Assembly: GCA_963714055.1 (NCBI GenBank)
Contig: OY970227.1
Location: 2,108,001 to 2,172,000 of the forward strand
Direction: 5' to 3'
DNA: 64,000 bases
DNA from: JACDBE01 sp963714055
GTDB taxonomy: Bacteria; Actinomycetota; Acidimicrobiia; Spongiisociales; UBA5794
Shown: one piece after another, positions 1-8,269 of the stretch
Position numbering within the stretch: position 1 is the stretch's first letter
Layout: each line of letters starts with the position of its first letter
Position numbers and translations under genes: made by a program
The notes under the pieces: model-generated
Databases searched by the model: none
What the model was told of the DNA's origin: nothing
Seen by the model: the letters and a program-made list of their open reading frames with translations, nothing else

Positions 1-43
1 GTCAGCCGGCGGAGTCGCGTCGGGTGCGGAATAAGATCGTCGG

Positions 44-1339
44 GTGACGTTCTACGACGTCCTGATCGTCGGTGGCGGGTTCGGGGGAGCGATCGCCGCC
101 AGGCACCTCGAGCGAACGCTGGCCGGTCGGCCGGAACGGGTTGCGATCGTCGCCCCGGAGAACTTCATGCTGTTCTCGCCGCTCCTCCCTGAGGCCGCCT
201 CCGGCACCATCGAGCCTCGCCACGCCGTCATCCCGTTGCGCGGGATGCTCGACCGCACGGATCTGCTGGTCGGCGAGGTCACCGACCTCGACCCGGGAGC
301 GGGCAAGGCGGCGGTGACGACGGTGGCCGGCGAGACGGTTCACGTCGAATTCGCCCGCGTGCTGGTCTCGGTGGGGTCGGTGCCCACCGTGTTCCCCATC
401 TCCGGCCTGACCGACAACGCCGTCGGGTTCAAGACCCTCGCCGACGCCATCTGGCTGCGCAACCGGGTGCTGCGCCAGCTCGACGTCGCCCAGGCGACAT
501 CCGATCCCGAGGAGCGTCGTCGCCAGCTGACCTTCACCTTCATCGGTGGTGGGTATGCCGGCGTGGAGGCCCTGGCCGAGCTCGAGTCGATGGCACGTGA
601 TGCGGTGCGCCGCTACCAGGGGCTGTCCGCCGCCGACCTCCGATGGGTGCTCGTCGAGGCGCGGGACACGCTCCTGCCCGGGCTGCATCCCAAGCTGGCC
701 TCCTTCACCGAGGGCGTGCTCCGCAAGCGAGGCGTGGAGCTCTACCTGGGCACCCGGCTCGAGTCGTGCGTCGACAAGGTGGTGGTGCTCTCCGGCGGCG
801 CCGTCGAGCCGTACGCCTCGGAGACGATCGTGTGGACGGCGGGGCAGCGGGCAAACCCGGACGTGCAAGGCTTCGGCCTGCCCACCGACGAGCTCGGCCG
901 GGTCATCGTCGACGACGGCACGCAGGTGGTGGGGCTGCCGGGGGTGTTCGCCATCGGCGACGCCGCCCGGGTGCCGGTGCCGGAAGGTGGATTCGCCCCG
1001 ATGACGGCGCAACACGCGGTGCGCCAGGCAAGGGTGGCGGCGGTCAACATCGCCGCCTCGCTGGGAGTGGGCCGTCGGATCCGTTTCGAGTACCGCAACC
1101 GCGGCCTCGCCGTCACGTTGGGGAAGTGGCAGGGGACGGCACAGGTGATGCGGTTCACCTTCACCGGGCCGCTCGCCTGGTGGATGGGACGCTCCTACCA
1201 CCTGCTGATGATCCCGGGGCTGGCTCGCAAGGCACGGGTGGTGAGCGACTGGACGATCTCGCTGCTGTTCCGGCGGGATGTCTCCCAGCTCGGCCAGCTG
1301 GGCAAGCCGACGCCCCTCGATCCGTCCCGGCAGGACTGA
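44..1339 (+). CDS. Type II NADH:quinone oxidoreductase (NDH-2-like)
   Basis: A 431-residue FAD protein of the pyridine nucleotide-disulfide oxidoreductase fold. It probably transfers electrons from NADH to membrane quinone without pumping protons. The N-terminal dinucleotide-binding glycines (VGGGFGG) are at residues 9-15. A second Rossmann motif for NADH (FIGGGYAGVE) is at about 167-176, and the FAD-contacting FAIGDAA stretch is at 302-308. The C-terminal 60 residues (GPLAWWMG and following) are amphipathic, as expected for the membrane anchor of this family. The start is GTG with no clear ribosome site, so a leaderless or weak start is possible. It is the first complete gene in the window and converges on the thioesterase gene with no gap between the stops. 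The family assignment is firm; the exact acceptor is inferred. Confidence 0.9.
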   Translation: MTFYDVLIVGGGFGGAIAARHLERTLAGRPERVAIVAPENFMLFSPLLPEAASGTIEPRHAVIPLRGMLDRTDLLVGEVTDLDPGAGKAAVTTVAGETVHVEFARVLVSVGSVPTVFPISGLTDNAVGFKTLADAIWLRNRVLRQLDVAQATSDPEERRRQLTFTFIGGGYAGVEALAELESMARDAVRRYQGLSAADLRWVLVEARDTLLPGLHPKLASFTEGVLRKRGVELYLGTRLESCVDKVVVLSGGAVEPYASETIVWTAGQRANPDVQGFGLPTDELGRVIVDDGTQVVGLPGVFAIGDAARVPVPEGGFAPMTAQHAVRQARVAAVNIAASLGVGRRIRFEYRNRGLAVTLGKWQGTAQVMRFTFTGPLAWWMGRSYHLLMIPGLARKARVVSDWTISLLFRRDVSQLGQLGKPTPLDPSRQD

Positions 1340-1774
1340 TCACTCGGGCCGGGCTGAAACACTCCCCTGGAGGGCCTCGATGGCTTCGACCAGGAAATCG
1401 GGGACCGGTCGCGGGGTGAAGGTCACCGGGTCGATGACGACCTGCACCTGGCGCCCCTCGACGACGGTGCGGCCGGTCGCCTCGTCCCAGGTCTCCAGGG
1501 CGAGCCGGATCGAGCTGTTCCCGAAACCGGTGGCGCGCACCCCGGTGACCAGGGTGTCGCCGATCCGTCCCGGCGAGCGGAAGTCGACCTCGACCCTGGC
1601 CAGCACCAGGTCGTGCCCGGTGGCGGTCAGCCGCTCCCAGCCGTAGCCCAACTCCTCCAGCCAGTCGGTGACGGTGTCGTCGAAGTAGGTGAGGAAGTTG
1701 CCGTTGAAGACGACGCCCTGGGCATCGCTGTCGGAGAATCGCACCCGGCGGCGGTAGGTGACCGGCCAGCTCAT
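1340..1774 (-). CDS. Acyl-CoA thioesterase, 4HBT hotdog family
   Basis: A 144-residue single-domain hotdog protein. The N-terminal motif FSDSDAQGVVFNGNF holds the conserved Asp (residue 17) and the G-V-x-x-x-N/Y pattern of 4-hydroxybenzoyl-CoA-thioesterase-like enzymes, followed by a helix (TYFDDTVTDWLEELGY). The family hydrolyses acyl-CoA thioesters in the cytosol; the acyl chain handled here cannot be told from sequence. Length is typical. It runs opposite to the NADH dehydrogenase gene, and the two stop codons abut. The start ATG is at the left edge of a roughly 125-bp divergent intergenic region shared with the ArsR-type regulator. Confidence 0.85.
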   Translation of the reverse strand: MSWPVTYRRRVRFSDSDAQGVVFNGNFLTYFDDTVTDWLEELGYGWERLTATGHDLVLARVEVDFRSPGRIGDTLVTGVRATGFGNSSIRLALETWDEATGRTVVEGRQVQVVIDPVTFTPRPVPDFLVEAIEALQGSVSARPE

Positions 1775-1852
1775 GCCGGAACGCTAACCGGTGCCCGCCC
1801 ACCGACGCCTGAAGACCGGCCCGGGACCCCGGGAAGAATCCGTAGGTTGATC

Positions 1853-1882
1853 CTAAAGGACTCTTGCGCAAGAGTTCTTTAG
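1853..1882. promoter_or_regulatory. 30-bp operator palindrome upstream of the ArsR-type regulator
   Basis: Two 15-base arms, CTAAAGGACTCTTGC and GCAAGAGTTCTTTAG, form an inverted repeat with a single mismatch and no spacer. It ends 18 bases before the regulator's ATG and overlaps a plausible -10 element (TAGAAT, 1880-1885). Position, size and symmetry fit an autoregulatory site for the dimeric winged-helix protein encoded next, which would repress itself and the MFS transporter. Confidence 0.7.
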
Positions 1883-1900
1883 AATGCTACGCTTGCCGCC

Positions 1901-2506
1901 ATGTCCACCCATGACCACCGGTCGATCCACGACCCCGAACGAATCCGTGCCCTCGCCCACCCGACCAGGCTCGAGCTGCTCGACTTCCTCCACGAGCGCG
2001 GCGAGGCCACGGCCACCGAGTGCTCACGCCGGCTCGGCGAGTCGGTGGCGAGTTGCTCGTTCCACCTGAGGATGCTTGGCAAGTACGGCTACATCGAGCC
2101 GGCGGCGCGCCGCGGGCGGGAGAAGCCGTGGCGGGTCGCCCACGGCCTGCGCGACATCCGTCCCTCACCCGAGGTGACCGGGTCACTGTCGGCGGTCACC
2201 GAGCTCGCCGCCCTGGTCGTGCTCCACCAGGGCGAGCGGCTGCGGCGGTTCCTCGCCGGAGCACACCGCGAGGACGACTCCTGGATCCAGGCGAGCACCA
2301 TCGCCACCGCCGAGGTCTGGCTGACATCCGACGAGATGACCGAGCTCAGCCACGCCATCCAGCAACTCGCCAACCCCTACTACGAGCGCACCACCGACCC
2401 CGGGAAGCGCCCGCCCGGCGCCCGTCGGTCGACCATCTTCGCCACGGTCAACCCCGATCCGATCGTCCCCGACCCCGTCGAGACGGGGGAGCGCGGTATT
2501 GGCTGA
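1901..2506 (+). CDS. ArsR-type winged-helix transcriptional regulator
   Basis: A 201-residue regulator. Residues 8-70 carry the ArsR/HTH_20 signature: RIRALAHPTRLELLDFL, then a recognition region (ATECSRRLGESVASCSFHLR) and the wing (PAARRGREKPWRVA). No ArsR-type metal-binding cysteine motif is present (the single Cys pair around the recognition helix is not CxCxxC-like), so a small-molecule or peptide signal is more likely than arsenic. The C-terminal 110 residues resemble the effector half of the family whose genes sit beside MFS transporters. The transporter TTG start lies inside the last codons, so the two are translationally coupled. The palindrome at 1853-1882 is the likely target site. 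Confidence 0.85.
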   Translation: MSTHDHRSIHDPERIRALAHPTRLELLDFLHERGEATATECSRRLGESVASCSFHLRMLGKYGYIEPAARRGREKPWRVAHGLRDIRPSPEVTGSLSAVTELAALVVLHQGERLRRFLAGAHREDDSWIQASTIATAEVWLTSDEMTELSHAIQQLANPYYERTTDPGKRPPGARRSTIFATVNPDPIVPDPVETGERGIG

Positions 2507-3749
2507 AGACCCGAAGAACACGCCGTGGTGGTCGCGCCGCCCCGGCGCCTGGAAGAGCCGCGGGTTCCGCCAGCTGACCCGGGCATGGTTCTTCACCAAC
2601 GTGGCCGACGCCGCCCTCTTCTTGATGGTGGCGGTGTGGGTGAAGGAGCTGACCGGCTCCGACGGCGCCGCCGCCCTGGTGTTCGGGATGGTCGGGCTGC
2701 CGGCGCTGATCGCCCCGTTCATCGGCCACCTCACCGACCGGGTGTCGCGCCGCCGGCTCCTGGTGGTGTCCAACCTGGCGATGGCCCCCGTGGTGCTCAG
2801 CCTTCTGTTGGTGGCCTCGGAGTCGCAGTTGTGGCTGGTCTACGCGGTGGTGTTCGTGTACGGGTGTTCCGGCTACGTCACCGCCGGGGCGCAGTCCGGG
2901 CTGATACGCGACCTGCTGCCCGACGAGTTCCTCGCTTCCGGCAACGGGGTGCTCTCCACCATCGACCGGTCGCTCCGACTCGTCTCGCCGCTCCTCGGCA
3001 CCGCCCTGTACCTGGCTGCCGGCGTCGGTCCGGTGATCGTGCTCACCGCGGTGTGCTTTGCGGTGACCGCGTTCCTTCTGGCGAGGCTCGAGGTCGGCGA
3101 GACGCCACCCGAGGACGTCGCCCATGGCAACTACGTGACGGAGGTCATCGCCGGGTTCCGGCACCTGGCGCACACCCCGGTCCTCGGGGTCACCACGTTG
3201 GCGATGGCGGCCGGGTTCGGGATCATCGGGTTCGTCAACGTCGCCGTCTTCCCGGTGATGGACGAGGGCCTTGGGGTCGAACCGGCGATGCTGGGAGCGC
3301 TGGTGAGCGTGCAGGGCCTCGGGGCGGTGGCGGGAGGCGCCACCGCCGCCAGGGTGATCGCCCGCTTGGGGGAGCGGCGCACCGTCGCCATCGGCATGCT
3401 CTTGCTGGCGCTCGGGTTGATCCCGCTGGTCGGCACCAGCCTTGCGGCGGTGCTCGGCGGGCTGGTCCTGATCGGCTACGGGGCGCCTCTCGTGCTGGTG
3501 GCATACACCACGCTCCGCCAGCGACTCACCCCGGCCCGGCTCCAGGGCCGGGCGGCAACTGCCTCATACGTGGCAATCGACCTCCCGCAGACCCTGACCA
3601 CCCTCGGGGCGGCGGCGATCATCGCCTCGGTCGACTATCGGTTGCTCATCGCGGTGAGCATCGCCTGGGTGGCGGTGGCGGCGCTGGCGATCCGCCCGCT
3701 GCGTCCCGACCCGGTTGTGCTGGAGCCGGAGGCCTCCGTCGCCGCCTAG
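2499..3749 (+). CDS. MFS transporter
   Basis: A 416-residue integral membrane protein with about 12 hydrophobic segments in two halves, typical of the major facilitator superfamily. The cytoplasmic loop between segments 2 and 3 has the family motif (GHLTDRVSRRRLL). It is probably a drug or metabolite exporter, given its coupling to an ArsR-type repressor. The TTG start overlaps the regulator stop by 8 bases and gives a sensible hydrophilic N-terminus (MAEDPKNTPWW) before the first helix. The substrate is unknown. A 108-bp intergenic region with GC-rich dyads follows. Confidence 0.85.
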   Translation: MAEDPKNTPWWSRRPGAWKSRGFRQLTRAWFFTNVADAALFLMVAVWVKELTGSDGAAALVFGMVGLPALIAPFIGHLTDRVSRRRLLVVSNLAMAPVVLSLLLVASESQLWLVYAVVFVYGCSGYVTAGAQSGLIRDLLPDEFLASGNGVLSTIDRSLRLVSPLLGTALYLAAGVGPVIVLTAVCFAVTAFLLARLEVGETPPEDVAHGNYVTEVIAGFRHLAHTPVLGVTTLAMAAGFGIIGFVNVAVFPVMDEGLGVEPAMLGALVSVQGLGAVAGGATAARVIARLGERRTVAIGMLLLALGLIPLVGTSLAAVLGGLVLIGYGAPLVLVAYTTLRQRLTPARLQGRAATASYVAIDLPQTLTTLGAAAIIASVDYRLLIAVSIAWVAVAALAIRPLRPDPVVLEPEASVAA

Positions 3750-3857
3750 CCCGCCCGTCCGGCACCGTAGTGATCGGCGTAGGGTTCGCGGACGGCGCCT
3801 GCTGTGGCGCCGGCCGCGCCGTTAGCGGCACGGTCCCACGCTCATGGGGAGAGAACC

Positions 3858-4853
3858 ATGGCCGACGTCGACTTCACCAGCCTCGAGCTGACCACGGTGC
3901 AGCTCGCCCCCGATTTCACCGAGGCCCTCGTGCAGACCAAGGAGGAGCGCGAGGAGGATCTGCTGGCCCTGACCAACGTGGTCGGTGTCGGGCTCGGCTT
4001 CAAGGAGACCGCCGGCGTCGTGACCAACGAGCGCTGCATCCAGGTGATGGTCGAGCAGAAGATCGACCTCGATCTCCTCCCCACGTCGGCCCGGGTGCCC
4101 AAGACGCTCAACCGGCGCCCCACCGACGTGGTCGCCGTCGGCACGCTCTTTGCCGGAGCGGGGTGGCCCGCCACCGGCGCCGCCCAATCCCTCAAGGATC
4201 GGCGGCGGCCGGCCATGGGCGGTGACAGCGTCGGCCACTTCGCCATAACGGCCGGCACGGCGGGGAGCGGTTGCTACGACCGATCCATCGATCCGGGGAT
4301 ACCGTCGCGGTACTACATCCTCTCCAACAACCATGTGCTGGCCAACTCGAACGACGCCCGCATCGGTGATGCCGTGTACCAGCCGGGCCCGATCGACGGC
4401 GGCACCTCGGCCGACCAGATCGGCACGCTGCACCACTACGTGCCGATCACGTTCGATGGAACGGACAACATGGTCGACGCCGCCGTTGCCGAGGTGCCCT
4501 TCCACGACTTCACCCGGGAGATCTACTACCTGGGCTATGCCCGCACGTCGTACGCCCCGGTAGCCGTCGGCGATGTGGTGAAGAAGACGGGGCGCACCAC
4601 CAACTTCACCACCGGGCGGGTGACCTCGGTCAACGCCACCGTCAACGTCAACTACGGTTCCGGACGAGTGGGCAAGTTCGTCAAACAGATCGTCACGACC
4701 TCGATGAGCGCCGGAGGAGACTCCGGCAGCCTGGTGCTCGATGTGGACGACAACGCCGTCGGCCTGCTCTTCGCCGGATCGAGTGCGGTCACCATCATCA
4801 ACAACATCCAGTTCGTCCAGGCGCTGCTCGGGGTCAGGCTGGCCGAGGACTGA
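3858..4853 (+). CDS. Trypsin-like serine protease with N-terminal prodomain-like module
   Basis: A 331-residue protein with a chymotrypsin-fold catalytic domain at about 125-331. The triad is visible: His159 in SNNHVLANSN, Asp207 in NMVDAAVAEV, and Ser289 in SAGGDSGSLV. There is no signal peptide, so the protein is probably cytosolic or exported unconventionally. Residues 35-95 form a separate small module containing VVGVGLG and then CIQVMVEQK, a pattern often seen before plant Nal1-like and bacterial trypsin-like domains. The ATG at 3858 is preferred because GGGGAGAG sits 4 bases upstream; an in-frame start further upstream lacks one. The stop overlaps the next start (TGATG), so the 94-residue neighbour is coupled. 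Confidence 0.85.
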   Translation: MADVDFTSLELTTVQLAPDFTEALVQTKEEREEDLLALTNVVGVGLGFKETAGVVTNERCIQVMVEQKIDLDLLPTSARVPKTLNRRPTDVVAVGTLFAGAGWPATGAAQSLKDRRRPAMGGDSVGHFAITAGTAGSGCYDRSIDPGIPSRYYILSNNHVLANSNDARIGDAVYQPGPIDGGTSADQIGTLHHYVPITFDGTDNMVDAAVAEVPFHDFTREIYYLGYARTSYAPVAVGDVVKKTGRTTNFTTGRVTSVNATVNVNYGSGRVGKFVKQIVTTSMSAGGDSGSLVLDVDDNAVGLLFAGSSAVTIINNIQFVQALLGVRLAED

Positions 4854-5137
4854 TGGCCGGGGACGCGTCGTCGGAGGCGCTCGCCGCGGCCGTGGTCGAG
4901 GCCGAGCCGCTGCTCGAGCTCGACGGTGTCGAGGGTGTCGGCGAGGGCGCCACCGATGACGGCGCGCCGTGCATCCTCCTCCTCACGACGGCGATGGTCG
5001 ACCTGGCCGGCCTCCCCGACACCATTGGGGGCTTCCCGGTGCGGGTCCTCGACATCGGCGAACCGCCCTCCGCCTTCGATCACGAGGCGGTGGAGATCCT
5101 CGAGCTACCCACCGACGTCGAGCCCGACTGCGGCTGA
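4853..5137 (+). CDS. Small protein resembling the protease prodomain
   Basis: A 94-residue acidic protein with no signal peptide or membrane segment. Its core reads VEGVGEG, then PCILLLT, then GLPDTIGGFPVRVLDIG. The V-x-G-V-G-x-G followed by C-I order matches the N-terminal module of the protease immediately upstream (VVGVGLG, then CIQVMV). ATG overlaps the protease stop by one base, so both proteins should be made in similar amounts. A stand-alone copy of a protease prodomain could act as an inhibitor or chaperone; that role is inference. No known named family is claimed. Confidence 0.7.
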   Translation: MAGDASSEALAAAVVEAEPLLELDGVEGVGEGATDDGAPCILLLTTAMVDLAGLPDTIGGFPVRVLDIGEPPSAFDHEAVEILELPTDVEPDCG

Positions 5138-5164
5138 CCCCGCCGTCTCACGGCAAGGCGTCGC

Positions 5165-5365
5165 TCAGCGGCGGTGTCGGTACCCGGACCCGGCGAGCCA
5201 CAGTCCGGCGATGGCGACCAGCGGGCCGATGACGGCCCAAAGGGTCACCCCGCTCATGGCGCTGCCTCCGAGGACGTCGAGCCCCTGCAGGGTCCACACC
5301 ACGCCCGACACCACGAGGATCAGCCCCAGGATGAGGCGCAAGGTGCTAACCGAGAGCCTCCACAA
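5165..5365 (-). CDS. Small two-helix membrane protein
   Basis: A 66-residue hydrophobic protein with two predicted membrane helices, LRLILGLILVVSGVVWTLQGL (about 9-29) and WAVIGPLVAIAGLWLAGSG (about 43-61), ending in a short basic tail (YRHRR). It starts at TTG with a good ribosome site (GAGGAG) four bases upstream and overlaps the 3' end of the aminotransferase gene by 20 bases, so it is probably co-transcribed with it. Proteins of this shape are widespread in actinobacteria and uncharacterised. Function unknown. Confidence 0.6.
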   Translation of the reverse strand: MWRLSVSTLRLILGLILVVSGVVWTLQGLDVLGGSAMSGVTLWAVIGPLVAIAGLWLAGSGYRHRR

Positions 5366-6656
5366 GGGACTCCTCGAAGGCGGTGAGGGTGGTGGCGATG
5401 TCCTCGTCGGTGTGGGCCGCCGACAGGAACAACGGCTCGCGGGCGTCGTCGACGGGCAGGACGCCGCGGTGGATCATTCCCCGGACGGTCGTCTCGTAGA
5501 GATCGGCGTCGTGGTTGACGACGTCGCGGAAGTCGCGCGGCGGCTCGTCCCCGAGGAAGAGGCCCACCATGGTCGGTCCGCCCACGCCGTGAGCGGGGAC
5601 GCCGTGGTCGGCGCAGATCCGGACCAGGCCGTCCATGAGGGCCCCACCGGTCTTCTCCATCCTGGCGTACGGCTCGCCGGTCGCCAGGATGTCGATGGTT
5701 GCGCTGGCTGCCGCCGCCGACAAGGCGTTGCCCGAGTAGGTGCCGGCCTGCATCGCCCCGCCTCCGGCCCAGGTGTCCATCACCTCCTGCTTGCCGCCCA
5801 CGGCCGCCACCGGGAACCCGTTGCCCATCGCCTTGGCGAACGTGCCAAGGTCGGGGGTGACCCCGAAGACCTCCTCGGCGCCGCCGAGAGCGATCCGGAA
5901 ACCGGTCTTCACCTCGTCGAAGACGAGCAGGCAACCGTATTCGTCGGCCAACCGGCGCAACCCCTCGAGGTAGCCCGGCTCGGGCAGCAGCCCGAAGAAG
6001 TTGCCGAGGGCAGGCTCGACCAGCAGGGCGGCGACCTGGTGGCCGTCCCTGCGGAGCAGGTCCTCCATCGCCTCCAGGTCGTTGAAGGGGACCGTGCGCA
6101 CCGTGGCCCGCACCGCCTCGGGGATGCCGCTCGACACCTGGAGCGGGACCGGTGACCGGCGCGACCCGAGGTGCCGGACCGTGGCGCCGGCCGTGGAGAA
6201 CAGCACGTTGTCGTGGGCGCCGTGGTAGGCGCCCTCGAACTTCACGATGATCTCCCGCCCGGTGGCAGCCCGGGCCAGCCGGATGGCGTGGAGGGTGGCC
6301 TCGGTGCCGGTGTTGGTGAACCGCATGGCGTCGATGTACCCGACCGCCGCCTTGACCTTCTCGGCCGCCTCGATCTCCCGCCTGGTGGTCATGGCGAACG
6401 TTGTGCCCTCTGCGGCCGCCTCGGCCACCGCAGCCGCCACCGCCGGGTGGCCGTGGCCGAGGATCACCGGCCCGAACCCGAGGTGGTAGTCGACGTAGCG
6501 CTTGCCGTCCATGTCGAAGACGTAGGCGCCTTCGCCGTGGTCGACGACGATGGTGTCGTCGTCGCCCCAGTACCGGAACCCGCTCGACACCCCGTTGACG
6601 AGGACCTGCTGTCCCCGCCGGAACCACGCAGCCGTCTTCTCGCCCTGCAAACCCAT
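5346..6656 (-). CDS. Class-III aminotransferase, glutamate-1-semialdehyde aminomutase-like
   Basis: A PLP-dependent fold-type I aminotransferase of about 436 residues. Key features are the phosphate-binding TNTGTEA, EGAYHGAHDN, the PLP-ring Asp in VFDEVKTGFR, and the Schiff-base Lys in TFAKAMGNGFP (about residue 275). The whole chain is closest in style to GSA aminomutases. Its setting is not haem synthesis: it is divergent from an aldehyde dehydrogenase and PotABCD genes, so an omega-amino acid or polyamine aminotransferase is more likely. The ATG giving MGLQGEKTAAWF is preferred over an in-frame ATG 60 bases upstream, because the extra N-terminus is arginine-rich and unlike the family. Confidence 0.85.
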   Translation of the reverse strand: MGLQGEKTAAWFRRGQQVLVNGVSSGFRYWGDDDTIVVDHGEGAYVFDMDGKRYVDYHLGFGPVILGHGHPAVAAAVAEAAAEGTTFAMTTRREIEAAEKVKAAVGYIDAMRFTNTGTEATLHAIRLARAATGREIIVKFEGAYHGAHDNVLFSTAGATVRHLGSRRSPVPLQVSSGIPEAVRATVRTVPFNDLEAMEDLLRRDGHQVAALLVEPALGNFFGLLPEPGYLEGLRRLADEYGCLLVFDEVKTGFRIALGGAEEVFGVTPDLGTFAKAMGNGFPVAAVGGKQEVMDTWAGGGAMQAGTYSGNALSAAAASATIDILATGEPYARMEKTGGALMDGLVRICADHGVPAHGVGGPTMVGLFLGDEPPRDFRDVVNHDADLYETTVRGMIHRGVLPVDDAREPLFLSAAHTDEDIATTLTAFEESLVEALG

Positions 6657-6749
6657 GGTGATCACCAGCCCTTTCGCCCTCGACTCGAATCTAGCCCGAG
6701 CCGTGTCCCCCTTCACCGCCGACCATCGGCACGAACCGCGTCCGCTCGG

Positions 6750-6829
6750 TATGCTCGGCGGCCGGCTCTCGACTGGGCTGAGAGCCGGTCCGCACCGGCG
6801 GAGGGACGGGCAGAGGACGCAGGAGGACG
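6750..6829 (+). promoter_or_regulatory. Promoter and structured leader of the aldehyde dehydrogenase-pot operon
   Basis: A -10-like TATGCT (6750-6755) is followed by a perfect 9-bp inverted repeat, CCGGCTCTC at 6762-6770 and GAGAGCCGG at 6780-6788, with a 9-base loop. Next comes a small stem CCGG/CCGG leading into CGGAGGGA, then an AGGAGG ribosome site 4 bases before the ATG. The leader contains GGGCTGAGA and ACCGGCGGAGGGA. These resemble the two ends of high-GC TPP riboswitches, but the middle of the aptamer is absent. I call it a structured leader of unknown ligand. Confidence 0.35.
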
Positions 6830-8269
6830 ATGCCGCATACGCTCGACCTGTATCTGGCGGGGGAGTGGACGCAGGGAACCGGTGACCGGCATCACCGGCT
6901 GGTCAGCCCGGTCACCGGCGAGCACATCGCCGACGTGCCGATCGCCTCCACCGGCGACGTCGATCGGGCCGTTGCCGCCGCCCGCACCGCCCAGGAGGAC
7001 TTCCGCTTCTGGTCACCTTTCGAGCGGGCCGATTTGCTCCACCGCATCGCTTCCGCCATCGAGGCGAGGGTCCCCGAGATCGCCCGCATCCAGACCTTGG
7101 AGCAGGGCAAGCCGTACCACGCCGAGTCGCTGGCCGACATCGCCGAGGCCAACCAGTACTTCCTCAACGCCGCCGAGGACGTCAAGCGGCTGTCGGGCGA
7201 GACCATCCCCACCACCGACCGCAACAAGCGGATGTTCACGTTCCATCGCCCGGTCGGGGTGTGGGCGGCGATCACCCCGTGGAACTTCCCGGTGACGATC
7301 CCGCTGGAGTACCTCGGGCCGGGGCTGGCCACCGGCAACGCCGTCATCGCCAAGCCGCCCGAGTTCACCTGCTGGGCTTTGCTCGAGCTGGCCAAGGCCT
7401 TCGACGAGGCGGGGGTGCCCAAGGGCCTGGTGTCGATCATCCCCGGCGCCGGCGACATCGGCAGCTCGTTGGTGCAGCATCCGGGGGTCGACGCCGTCGG
7501 CTTCACCGGATCGTCGGCGACCGGCCGCAAGATCATCGCCTCGATGGGGATCAAGCGGTCGATCATGGAGATGTCGGGCAACGGCCCCACCATCGTCACC
7601 GACGACGCCGACGTGGCCGCCGCCGCCCGGGCGGCCGTCTTCGGGGCCTACTACAACGCCGGCCAGGTGTGCTGCGCCACCGAGCGGGTGATCGTCACCG
7701 AGGCGGTCCGCGACGAGTTCGTCGAGCTCGCACGGAAGGCCGCCGGCGACGCGGTGCTCGGTGACCCGTTCGACGAGGACACCACGATGGGGCCGCTGAA
7801 CAACGAGCCCACCGCCGCCAAGATGGATCGGCACATCGCCGACGCCGTCGACCGCGGCGCCGAAGTGCTCGTCGGCGGCGGCCGAGCCTCCGGCCACCCC
7901 ACCGACCTCTACTACGACCTCACCATCCTCGACCGGGTCTCGGAGGAGGCGGAGGTGTCCCAGGAGGAGAGCTTCGGGCCGGTACTGCCGATCCTCACCG
8001 CAGCCGACGACGACGAGGCGGTAGCCGTCGCCAACCGGACGCGGCTCGGGCTGCAGGCGGCGGTGTTCACCAGCAGCCTGAGCCGGGCGTTCTGGTACGC
8101 CGACCGGATCCGGTCCGGCACCGTCGTCGTCAACGACTCCACCGACTTCTGGGAGACGTTCCAGCCGTTCGGCGGCGCCGCCGGCACCGATACCGGATGG
8201 GGCAGAGGCGGCATCCGTGAGTTCACCGACCTGCAGACCCTGGTGATCGACGTTGGAGGAGGCTCATGA
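6830..8269 (+). CDS. NAD(P)-dependent aldehyde dehydrogenase (semialdehyde/aminoaldehyde type)
   Basis: A 479-residue enzyme that oxidises an aldehyde to an acid. The catalytic Cys is at 281 (GQVCCATERV) and the general-base Glu at 247 (MEMSGNGP). The NAD-binding stretch is FTGSSATGRKI (225-235), and TPWNFPVTIP marks the cofactor cleft. It resembles succinate-semialdehyde and gamma-aminobutyraldehyde dehydrogenases. It is the first gene of an operon with potABCD (its TGA overlaps the potA ATG), so it probably finishes oxidation of an aldehyde made from an imported polyamine by a neighbouring aminotransferase. The substrate is inferred from context. Confidence 0.9.
   Translation: MPHTLDLYLAGEWTQGTGDRHHRLVSPVTGEHIADVPIASTGDVDRAVAAARTAQEDFRFWSPFERADLLHRIASAIEARVPEIARIQTLEQGKPYHAESLADIAEANQYFLNAAEDVKRLSGETIPTTDRNKRMFTFHRPVGVWAAITPWNFPVTIPLEYLGPGLATGNAVIAKPPEFTCWALLELAKAFDEAGVPKGLVSIIPGAGDIGSSLVQHPGVDAVGFTGSSATGRKIIASMGIKRSIMEMSGNGPTIVTDDADVAAAARAAVFGAYYNAGQVCCATERVIVTEAVRDEFVELARKAAGDAVLGDPFDEDTTMGPLNNEPTAAKMDRHIADAVDRGAEVLVGGGRASGHPTDLYYDLTILDRVSEEAEVSQEESFGPVLPILTAADDDEAVAVANRTRLGLQAAVFTSSLSRAFWYADRIRSGTVVVNDSTDFWETFQPFGGAAGTDTGWGRGGIREFTDLQTLVIDVGGGS

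Noticed and set aside
2..1201. Long antisense open frame opposite the NADH dehydrogenase gene
   Set aside because: It is a codon-bias shadow in GC-rich DNA, with low-complexity Arg/Gly/His composition and no recognisable family. The same holds for long antisense frames elsewhere, for example opposite dnaK, clpB and the ABC ATPases.
5346..6656. hemL (haem biosynthesis) assignment for the aminotransferase
   Set aside because: The sequence is GSA-aminomutase-like, but the neighbours are amine uptake and aldehyde oxidation genes, so a haem role is not supported.
6762..6829. True TPP riboswitch
   Set aside because: The central helix and the conserved GAACCTGAT segment are absent, and downstream genes are not thiamine-related. 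Kept only as a weak structured-leader finding.
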